DNA from: Gammaproteobacteria bacterium
GTDB taxonomy: Bacteria > Pseudomonadota > Gammaproteobacteria > Berkiellales > Berkiellaceae
Direction of reading: 5' to 3'
Assembly (NCBI GenBank): GCA_016874315.1
Contig: VGTX01000067.1
Coordinates: forward strand, 1-6,324
DNA length: 6,324 bases
The notes under the pieces were generated by a model, which saw nothing but the letters and a program-made list of their open reading frames with translations, had not been told where the DNA came from and made no database searches. Shown piece by piece: positions 1-6,324 of this stretch. A program made the position numbers and the translations under genes. How positions within the stretch are numbered: the stretch's first letter is position 1; the number at the start of each line of letters is the position of its first letter.

Positions 1-2849
1 TCAAGTTCTTTTGCATCAAAATATTTTGCTACAGCGAAAACATATATCCCAAAATCGACAGGAGCCTTTTTACCAGCAGAGAGAATTGATTGATAATTTT
101 TTAATTGCTTATATGTTTTTTGAATATTTTCAGGGGCAAGAGCATTCATCGATGTTTTCCAATCGATAATCCAATAAGTCCCATCGGATTTTTGTATACA
201 GCGATCGAGGCGATATATTTGTAAAGCATTTTTTCCTCGGCGAGTACAAATTTCTAATTCGCGCCATACAGCGAGATGTGTATGACTAAAAACTTGGTTT
301 TTTAAAAAGGGGCACTTTAATATGCGCATAAAACACGAGCCCCACCAATTCATTGCAGTTTTTTCGAGTTTCAGGTCTCCGCCGTATTTTCTCCAAAGGT
401 TATGCCATTTTTTTGCTGTCCAATCTTCATACTTAATAGGCCAAGAGGTAGCTCTTGCAAATATATCATGCATAATCAGCCCAATAACTCTCATCATTTC
501 TTCATCTTGATATGGGAAGGTGAACGCGATTGGATCTTCATTCCAAGCAATTCTATTAAGCATTCTTGGGGCAGGCAGCTGTAGAGGAGTTTTTTGAGCA
601 AGCTCTTTTGTAATTTTGGGGAGGATTCGAATGGGTTGATTGATTAGAGGTGGCAATACTGTATTGACGCGAGACGCCAAGCTATTTTCATCAAGTTTGT
701 CATTATTTTGAGAGCATGTTAAGGAATGTTTTGCGCGAGTAAGGGCGACATATAAGAGTCGTGACACCTCATACTTTGATTGACTACGATCAATTAATGA
801 GAGAGCTTCAAAGAGGTTGGCAGACTCCAGGTCGGTCTCCAAAGATGAATGTTGAATGACTTTAAAGTTTGAACGCACAAAGGTCCAGACCGATCGTTCT
901 TTTGGAGGAAGTTTAGCCCCAATATTTGGAAGAAAAACATGATCGAACTCGAGTCCTTTGGATTTATGAATGGTTAGTAAAACAATATTACAAAGTTTTG
1001 TACTGTGATAGGCGATGGGCGTTGGGGTTCGGTCGGCCCAAGCGACAAGCGCATCCCAATCATAAAGGGAATACCAAGACCAATCAGCAAGCTGCTCTAA
1101 TACAAGATTGTAGATAGAGTGCTCAAAAGCTGAAAAGGTTTTATCAATTTCTAGACCAGCAATATAGCGTCGGATGGTATCCTGAATGGAGACTCGCATT
1201 TGATAGTTTTTGACGAGCTTATAATGTTCACAAAATATATCCAAATCCGATTTCATTAAAAAATTTTTAGAATGAGGGGATAGCGCAGCAACAGTCTCCC
1301 AGAAATTCATTTCATCAGGAGCAGTATAAAACTCTTCTATAGCAATGAATGATGCCCTGATCCAACGTGAGCGTAAAAAACCAAGCCAATGACTACGCAC
1401 TTGAGGCTCTAATACAACTTGAATGAGTGTAAGCAAATCAACGAAAAGGGGTTGTTGGGCGAGCATATCTAGCTCTGTTGCTAAGTAAGGGGTTTGAAAA
1501 TATGTTAGCCATTTTCGAATTGGGATAAGAGTTTTTCTATCCCGAGCTAAAACAGCAATGGTCCATTTTTCATTTTTTTTATTCTCATACTCTTGCGCGA
1601 TAGACCATGCAATGTGATAGGCCTCCTGCTCAATAGACTCATAAGAATAATAATGTATATTGGCATATTCTTCGGTCGATCGACTCTCTGCAATAACAGC
1701 AGCATCAACCCCAATAGCGGTTGAAGGAATATTGCCGAATTCAGCAAGGCTATACTCATTGACCAAACGAACGATTTTTGGATCGGAGCGAAAATTCATA
1801 CGCAAGGTGCAAAGTATGACATTTTGTAATGAGGTCGTTAACGCTTCAAAAAGCTGGAAAATCCCAATATCAGATCCTCTAAAAGCATAGATAGCTTGTT
1901 GTGGATCGCCGACGACAAAGAACGAGCCATTATTTTCTGAAAGTGTATGAATGAGATGAAGAAAAATCTGGGCCTGTGCAAAAGATAGATCTTGAGCTTC
2001 ATCGAGAAAAACATGTCGGACATTTGTAGCCCAATAGACTTCTAGGGCGGAATGCATGGGGTGATTTAAATCGCATAATTGCATAATATGAGATGAAATA
2101 TCCGTAAAATCGCATACTTTTTCTTGAGTCTTCCACAGAGAATTCCATGCAATCAAAAGCTTCATGATTGCATCAAAATGAGCAGACTGTGATTGCGCGC
2201 TATGTTGATTGATAAAACAGTCATTTTGTATCAAAGCAAGAAATGATTTTAAAGCGACGGCATGTTCAAGTCTCTGTTGCATTTCCTTTAATAGATTAAT
2301 GGCATGATCGCGGTCTGCAGCGCAATGCCATGGATGTAATTCAGCTACAGGGACAATGCCCTGATCTTTTTTAAAGATTTTTCGCCACTTACCAGCCTGA
2401 GTCATAAGGGCGCTTGCATACAAGCGATATTTTTCGAATATAGTGAGATGTTGTGGCAGATCGGTACGGTATTGTTGAACAAAATCCACGAATGATTGTA
2501 AATCTGTTTGCAAGTCGCTGAATAAATTTTGGCAGGATTCTAATTCATCTTTAAAAAAATCTTGCCATGAATTGACAAAAGATGCGTGAGCGGCGGCTTG
2601 CCATCTATCGCGGCATTGAAAAATCGCCATAAGGACATTGCGTACATGAGACATATTCCAAAATGATTTTTCGAAGACAATTTTTAAAGGTTGAGCAATA
2701 TGTTGACATAACGGATCGGTTTTCAGGACATGCTCTAATAAATCTCCGATCATATTTTCCATCATACGATTTTGATCGAGTACGTACGGAGAGAGTCCAT
2801 CTGGGGCATTTTGACAAAACTTCTGATAAATTTTTAAGAAATATGCGTG
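1..2849 (-). CDS. C-terminal helicase and nuclease part of the AddA-like gene, in the shifted frame (partial)
   Basis: This frame is open for 949 codons, from just after a TGA at 2852-2850 to the left edge. It begins HAYFLKIYQKF, which continues the T-x-H/D-x-F motif started in the upstream frame, and then holds helicase motifs II-VI and a full PD-(D/E)XK nuclease. The first ATG is at 2765-2763, immediately followed by another at 2762-2760. I see no convincing Shine-Dalgarno sequence before either, so independent translation is doubtful. Without Walker A this part could not hydrolyse ATP, but its nuclease domain (about the last 120 visible residues) has its expected acidic, lysine and Q-x3-Y residues. 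The open length and the intact motifs show that the coding sequence is otherwise undamaged. Confidence 0.7.
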
Positions 2850-3180
2850 TCATGATTTGCAGTATTTCAGGAAATCGATCGAGCTGCCAACCAAGCTGGT
2901 CGGCATGGTGCCGGGCAGCATGAGCCAATTTCAGCATTGTCTCAGTTTTCGCTTTACTAGGATTTTGAATAAGATATGAAATCCGCTCCTGAAGCTCTGA
3001 AGCGGCCTTTTGAGTGAATGTCAAAACGACGGCCATTTCGGGATGGGGGACATTTAATAAGCATTTAAAATAACGACTGACTAATAGCTCAGTTTTCCCC
3101 GATCCGGCAGGAGCTCGTACGATCACAGAGTATTGAGTATTTAGTGCTTGTTCGCGAACGAAGGTGTCATCACGATTCAT
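2605..3180 (-). CDS. N-terminal fragment of the AddA-like helicase (ends in out-of-frame tail)
   Basis: As the sequence stands, translation from the ATG gives 191 residues. Residues 1-111 are genuine helicase N-terminus: the Q-motif region, Walker A at 23-30 (Lys29 and Thr30 bind the nucleotide phosphates), motif Ia, and HADQLGWQL near 92-100. Residues 112-191 have no family character (basic, cysteine-rich, ending SMPR), because this stretch is the true gene read in the wrong register up to a TAG at 2607-2605. The fragment lacks motifs II to VI, so it could not be a working motor. It would matter only if a ribosomal or polymerase slip restored the frame. Confidence 0.6.
   Translation of the reverse strand: MNRDDTFVREQALNTQYSVIVRAPAGSGKTELLVSRYFKCLLNVPHPEMAVVLTFTQKAASELQERISYLIQNPSKAKTETMLKLAHAARHHADQLGWQLDRFPEILQIMTRIFLKNLSEVLSKCPRWTLSVRTRSKSYDGKYDRRFIRACPENRSVMSTYCSTFKNCLRKIILEYVSCTQCPYGDFSMPR
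3170..3180 (-). other. 11-nt overlap of nuclease stop and helicase start
   Basis: The nuclease ends ...LNES with TGA at 3172-3170, while the helicase ATG is at 3180-3178 in another frame. Overlapping stop and start with a Shine-Dalgarno sequence upstream is typical of translationally coupled subunits made in matched amounts, as expected for a two-subunit AddAB complex. Confidence 0.85.
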
Positions 3181-5422
3181 TCAAATCACCCTCTTTAGAA
3201 AGCGTAAAGCGGCACCCAAAGCGATAAGCGCATTTTTTACATAAATTTGAATCACGCGGCATGGGCTCATATTGACCAGAATTCCAGGATTCATAGAGAT
3301 TTTTCAACAAAAGCTCCCACTCTGCAAAATAGTTATGCACGGGAGCTAGGGTATAAAGATAATCATTTTTTGCAAGATGCAAAAGGCCCAATTTTGTTTC
3401 TTCATGGGCATGAGCAAGGGCGTATATTGGACCCTGCCAATCTTGTGGTTCGGACCGAGCCCATACTTTAGAAACGGACTGAGAGCGCAATTTTATATCT
3501 ACAATTGTATGTTGCTGGGGGCAATAGATATCGATACGACCCTTGACCTTGAAAAATTCAGATTGATAATAAATCACTTTTTCGACTTGATATTCATATA
3601 AATCTGGGCGGAAATCGATAAAAACCTTATCTCTTAATGTTTCTAGAGTATCACGAACATGAGTAATTAATTCCGATGGCCAGGCTTCGGGCCAAAGGAT
3701 TGGAGAATTTTGCACAAGAACCGATTGAGTCCATTGATGAACAACCTGTCCAAAAACTCTTGGATCGAATAATGCCTTTGGATTTAACCAGCTTGGTTCA
3801 CTATTATTTAGGGTTTTTGCCCAGCCAAGAAATGGGCATTGATAAAAAGCATTCAATTGAGAAGCGCTGAGAGCAAGAGGTGCATGGCTTTCTCGTTTTT
3901 CTTGAGTTTCAAAGGAAATCTTTGAGACTGTAGAGGGTATTATGATAGGAGTTTGTTTTTCAATAAAAATATATTCACTAGGAATGAGGTCATCTATGAC
4001 AAAAGAGTTATTGCATTCATGACCTTTAGCATCATAAGAAGCATAACTGAGATGATATTGGCATGTGCGGTCTTTACGAAACAATCGCTTGAGAACGCTT
4101 TGCAAATATGTTGCCTCACGTTGGATATGAGCGTGAGGAAAATTATATTTCTCCTGAAGCAAGGCAGGGATTAATAAATCTTTAGAGAGTGATTGGGGAA
4201 ATCTGCTTCGATCGGAGCGCAGCAACCAAACTGCATCTAAAGGCAGTGCCGCGGCTTCGAGAAGCCCCAAGACCATATGGTGGTTATTTAGTGATTGTGG
4301 CTGAAAAATATGCAGACTTAGTGCGCTTTTAAACAAAAATAAAAAGTAGTTGAATGACATTACATTAAATAAAGCGGAGAGAGATTGAAGTTTCTCAATC
4401 AGCTTCCATACAGACTGAACTAATTGATATTCTGCGCTAGATAGAGTGTATTTTTGTCCCCACTGTGACTCAATTAATTTATTCTTGAGCCACATGATCC
4501 ATTCATAGAAATTTTTACTTACCTGATCGTGCTGCTGCTCTATTTGATTCAGCAAGTCTTGAACAAGGGGATACGTTAGCAGTGGTTCACCATGAGAGAT
4601 GCTGAATTGAGCGGAGACTTGTGTGAGAGGTAATCTGATAATTTCAGGATCGAGAATTGATAAAATACTGTGATATGTTTCTTGATAATTAACCTCTAAA
4701 TCTGAAATCACGATAGCTGAAACAGAATCTACTGGTTGTTTTTTTAGCCATAAGAGGGCATCTGTGAGCTCTTCTTGTGCGGTATTATATTGATATTTTT
4801 TTACATTACCTACTGTTATTGTATCAATGTCCTCATACTCTATCAGCAATCCCTGAGAATGAATTTGTTCAAAAAAAGCTTGATGCAGTGGAGTAATTTC
4901 ATCAAACCCATATACAATTACCTTTCTATTTTGATATTCGGCAGGTATTTTTATAAGTCCATTAGCAAAAGCTTTTATTGCCTGATCGAGAAAGATAATT
5001 TGTTCTTTTTGAGCAGCTGCGGTAAGCATAGTCATTCGATCGACAAAGGCTTTCTGTGAAGGGTTTGGGAGATAATTCAAGCACTGATTGAGAGTAACAT
5101 TAAATTTTAACAGTTTTTGATAGGCTTTATATGTAGCCTGTGCTAAATCGAGAAGATGTTTTTGAGAATGATCGTTTTTGATATGGTCTGCAATCCATAA
5201 GACAGCAGATAAATCGTCTAGCAGCAATGTTTCCTGCCAATTTACATCATGCAACAAGCATTCTTGGATAAATTGCCGATCGGTCATACAGAATGATTCG
5301 ATCATCGGTAATTTTTGTATATTCAAGGCACGATACATCATCCATTGCTGGAGCCTTTGATTGGGCACGATATATAAATGATGATCGTGCCCCCCGATTG
5401 TATTTTTCAAATCAGAACTCAC
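3170..5422 (-). CDS. AddB-like PD-(D/E)XK nuclease with Fe-S cluster (probable double-strand-break repair subunit)
   Basis: This cytoplasmic 750-residue protein is probably the AddB-like partner of the helicase encoded next. Residues 1 to about 450 form a degenerate UvrD-like region with no Walker A; LYIVPNQRLQQWM near residue 16 sits where the P-loop would be, and LEAAALPLDAVWLLRSDRSRFP near 388-409 resembles an AddB/RecC segment. Residues 515-740 form a RecB-family nuclease: His562 (GQVVHQW), Asp631 (GRID), Asp642-x-Lys644 (VDIK) and Q663-x3-Y667. Cys529 (QCPF) plus Cys728, Cys731 and Cys737 (C-x2-C-x5-C) match the AddB-type 4Fe-4S staple. All catalytic residues are present, so it should be an active nuclease. 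In the family, such a subunit cuts one strand behind the AddA motor. The length is shorter than the roughly 900 residues I recall for gammaproteobacterial members. The start is GTG, overlapping the antiporter stop by 4 nt with only a weak upstream AGG, so initiation is probably coupled. The next gene begins 11 nt before its stop. Confidence 0.9.
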   Translation of the reverse strand: MSSDLKNTIGGHDHHLYIVPNQRLQQWMMYRALNIQKLPMIESFCMTDRQFIQECLLHDVNWQETLLLDDLSAVLWIADHIKNDHSQKHLLDLAQATYKAYQKLLKFNVTLNQCLNYLPNPSQKAFVDRMTMLTAAAQKEQIIFLDQAIKAFANGLIKIPAEYQNRKVIVYGFDEITPLHQAFFEQIHSQGLLIEYEDIDTITVGNVKKYQYNTAQEELTDALLWLKKQPVDSVSAIVISDLEVNYQETYHSILSILDPEIIRLPLTQVSAQFSISHGEPLLTYPLVQDLLNQIEQQHDQVSKNFYEWIMWLKNKLIESQWGQKYTLSSAEYQLVQSVWKLIEKLQSLSALFNVMSFNYFLFLFKSALSLHIFQPQSLNNHHMVLGLLEAAALPLDAVWLLRSDRSRFPQSLSKDLLIPALLQEKYNFPHAHIQREATYLQSVLKRLFRKDRTCQYHLSYASYDAKGHECNNSFVIDDLIPSEYIFIEKQTPIIIPSTVSKISFETQEKRESHAPLALSASQLNAFYQCPFLGWAKTLNNSEPSWLNPKALFDPRVFGQVVHQWTQSVLVQNSPILWPEAWPSELITHVRDTLETLRDKVFIDFRPDLYEYQVEKVIYYQSEFFKVKGRIDIYCPQQHTIVDIKLRSQSVSKVWARSEPQDWQGPIYALAHAHEETKLGLLHLAKNDYLYTLAPVHNYFAEWELLLKNLYESWNSGQYEPMPRDSNLCKKCAYRFGCRFTLSKEGDLNES
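3189..3196 (-). promoter_or_regulatory. Ribosome binding site of the AddA-like helicase
   Basis: On the minus strand AAAGAGGG lies 8 nt before the ATG at 3180-3178, inside the last codons of the upstream nuclease gene. This is a near-ideal Shine-Dalgarno sequence and spacing, and it supports this ATG as the true start even though it overlaps the preceding gene. Confidence 0.75.
5419..5422 (-). other. 4-nt GTGA overlap of antiporter stop and nuclease start
   Basis: The minus-strand GTGA contains both the antiporter TGA stop (5421-5419) and the nuclease GTG start (5422-5420). The region just upstream has only a weak purine match (AGG about 11-14 nt before the start), so the nuclease probably depends on ribosomes finishing the antiporter. 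No alternative start with a better RBS was seen nearby. Confidence 0.75.
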
Positions 5423-6324
5423 ACAAGAGCAGCCTGATCGGAAACGGTCTGATCGGAAACAACCTGCTCTTCATCTATTTTGTGAGCAGGTATATGTGGC
5501 CGGAGCTTTGTATGACTTAAATTCATTTGTTGCACCAAGGGGGCAATGGTCATTCCTTGGACAATAATAGAAAAAATAACTACCGCATAAGTGATTCCGA
5601 GAATTGTTTCGCGGTAATTACTTTCGAGAGGAAGCATCAAAGCGAGCGCGACAGAAATACCACCACGCATTCCACCCCAAGTCATAAGCCAAATGAGTTG
5701 TGAGTTGACTGAGCGAAAACCTGCAATCCAGGTGAGAGGGAGTGCAACGGAAATCCATCTTGCAATAATTGTGACACCGATGACGCCAACACAGCTAATA
5801 AAAATCAAAGGAGAAGCGCTGATTTCCAAAAACTCAAGACCGATCACGGCAAATAGAATTGCATTAAAAACCTCATCAAGGAACTCCCAGAAATCGTATA
5901 GATGGTGGGAGAGTGCGCTATGATGCATAGCACTGCGACGCAAGTAATGTCCAATGAATAGCCCAGACACACCGATTGTAATGACGGGAGAAATTTCCAA
6001 ATAATGTTCAGCTAAAAGATATGATGTGCTCACTAAGGATATGGTCATCATGATGAGAACAAAAGGAGCATCAATATCACGAATAAGGTTGGAGAAGCAT
6101 TTCCCCAGAATCATACCAAAAGCGAATCCACCAATTGCTTGTCTAAAAAAGAAGAGCAAGAAATCTGACACAGAGAAATCAATCGTACCCTGAATAAGTC
6201 CACCAATAGCGACGAACAATACAATACCCATTGCATCATTAAAAAGAGCTTCGCCGGCAATACGCATTTCTAGGCTTTTAGGGGCGTGAGACGATTTTAG
6301 AATACTCATAACTGCAACCGGATC
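5419..6324 (-). CDS. Na+/H+ antiporter, CPA1/NhaP-type (5' end outside window)
   Basis: This is the C-terminal 301 residues of a cation/proton antiporter (Na_H_Exchanger family), an inner-membrane protein that exchanges Na+ (or K+) for H+ to control internal pH and salt. The frame is open from the right edge. The ATG at 6309 is internal, because the codons before it read DPVAV, the family's conserved (T)DPVAV motif. GEALFND follows (visible residues 24-30); its Asn29-Asp30 pair matches the CPA1 ion-binding ND motif. About eight hydrophobic segments follow, including FLDEVFNAILFAVIGLEF and WGGMRGGISVALAL, whose Arg220 is the conserved arginine of a late helix. The protein ends with a short polar tail of about 35 residues holding a small VSDQT/VSDQA duplication, so there is no large C-terminal regulatory domain. 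The stop TGA overlaps the GTG of the next gene. Family assignment is firm; ion preference cannot be read from sequence. The promoter and start lie beyond 6324. Confidence 0.93.
   Translation of the reverse strand, partial: DPVAVMSILKSSHAPKSLEMRIAGEALFNDAMGIVLFVAIGGLIQGTIDFSVSDFLLFFFRQAIGGFAFGMILGKCFSNLIRDIDAPFVLIMMTISLVSTSYLLAEHYLEISPVITIGVSGLFIGHYLRRSAMHHSALSHHLYDFWEFLDEVFNAILFAVIGLEFLEISASPLIFISCVGVIGVTIIARWISVALPLTWIAGFRSVNSQLIWLMTWGGMRGGISVALALMLPLESNYRETILGITYAVVIFSIIVQGMTIAPLVQQMNLSHTKLRPHIPAHKIDEEQVVSDQTVSDQAALV
5434..5463 (-). repeat. Two-copy 15-nt tandem repeat in the antiporter C-terminus
   Basis: On the plus strand CTGATCGGAAAC occurs at 5434-5445 and again at 5449-5460, a period of 15 nt, and each copy carries a GATC. 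It is in frame and encodes VSDQT followed by VSDQA in the hydrophilic tail. The copies are identical over 12 nt and differ in the last three bases of the unit, which suggests a fairly recent in-frame duplication. The tail is outside the membrane core, so little functional effect is expected. Confidence 0.8.

Larger units (their letters stand above)
1..3180 (-). pseudogene. UvrD/AddA-type helicase-nuclease, frameshifted near 2850; 3' end outside window
   Basis: This is an SF1A ATP-dependent DNA helicase with a C-terminal RecB-type nuclease, the likely AddA-like motor of the pair with the upstream nuclease. Seen in order: Walker A APAGSGKT (3114-3091), motif Ia LTFTQKAASEL (residues 53-63), motif II DEAQD (2003-1989), motif III GDPQQAIYAFRG (1910-1875), NFRSDP (1796-1779), TIHKSKGLEFD (974-942), motif VI LLYVALTRAK (758-729). 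The nuclease follows: His in GLIMHDIF (470-468), Asp in RLDR (206-204), IDWKT (Asp 164-162, Lys 158-156) and Q-x3-Y (107-93). Together these give about 1,061 residues; few are likely missing at the left edge. The ATG start has a good RBS and overlaps the preceding stop by 11 nt. Codons 1-111 are in one frame and everything from 2849 leftward is in another, which I checked triplet by triplet and found free of stops to position 1. Either a real disrupting indel or a sequencing error explains this. The lack of further decay argues for a recent event or an error. Confidence 0.85.

Noticed and set aside
322..1117. Short plus-strand open frames (for example 322-510, 402-584 and 926-1117)
   Set aside because: They lie antisense to the conserved helicase-nuclease frame, lack recognisable domains and convincing ribosome sites, and are explained as shadows of that gene.
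1547..2023. Minus-strand frames at 1547-1759 and 1838-2023
   Set aside because: They overlap helicase motifs II-IV in a different register; the motif-bearing frame through the same bases is clearly the real one.
4775..5059. 94-residue plus-strand frame rich in hydrophobic residues
   Set aside because: It is antisense to the AddB-like gene. Its hydrophobic look comes from the reverse complement of AT-rich, Lys/Gln/Glu-rich coding sequence, and no ribosome site is evident.
1..5422. Helicase plus nuclease pair as a new anti-phage defence system
   Set aside because: Motif content, the Fe-S cysteine pattern, gene order and overlap all fit known AddAB-like recombination enzymes, and there is no other defence gene or mobile-element signature in the window.
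1..6324. High frequency of GATC and CGATCG as a repeat or uptake signal
   Set aside because: GATC is only moderately above what I would expect by eye and is spread through the coding sequence, with no fixed spacing or extended consensus.
1..6324. tRNA, rRNA, CRISPR, insertion sequence, promoter or terminator
   Set aside because: Every base is accounted for by overlapping minus-strand genes. I found no tRNA-like fold, repeat array, element ends, or hairpin followed by a T-run at a gene end.

Overview
The window is wholly coding on the minus strand, with no intergenic gap. Read in the direction of transcription (right to left) it holds three tightly packed genes: the 3' part of a CPA1/NhaP-type Na+/H+ antiporter (6324 to 5419), an intact AddB-like PD-(D/E)XK nuclease with a C-terminal Fe-S cysteine cluster (5422 to 3170), and a UvrD/AddA-type helicase-nuclease (3180 to past the left edge). 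By eye the G+C content is about 40%.

The two recombination genes look like the gammaproteobacterial version of AddAB: an AddB-like 'probable DNA repair protein' followed at once by a UvrD-like helicase that ends in its own RecB-type nuclease domain. The helicase N-terminus (APAGSGKT, LTFTQKAASEL, LGWQL) resembles this gammaproteobacterial group more than alphaproteobacterial AddA. I therefore infer a moderately AT-rich gammaproteobacterium. A Legionellales-like organism is possible, but I cannot fix the genus.

Junctions: the antiporter stop overlaps the nuclease GTG start by 4 nt, and the nuclease stop overlaps the helicase ATG by 11 nt. The three genes are probably co-transcribed and translationally coupled. 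AddA and AddB would act together on double-strand DNA ends: resection, loading for homologous recombination, and degradation of foreign linear DNA. The antiporter has no obvious mechanistic link and may simply share the transcript.

The most notable observation is that the helicase gene is broken. The ATG-initiated frame carries Walker A and motif Ia for 111 codons, then loses register near 2850 and stops at 2605. From 2849 to the left window edge a different minus-strand frame is open for 949 codons and carries every remaining helicase motif plus the nuclease motifs. The break falls within the conserved T-x-(D/H) motif. It is either a recent small indel (pseudogene) or a sequence error. I see no RNA gene, mobile element, CRISPR array, promoter or terminator, and no convincing new system.
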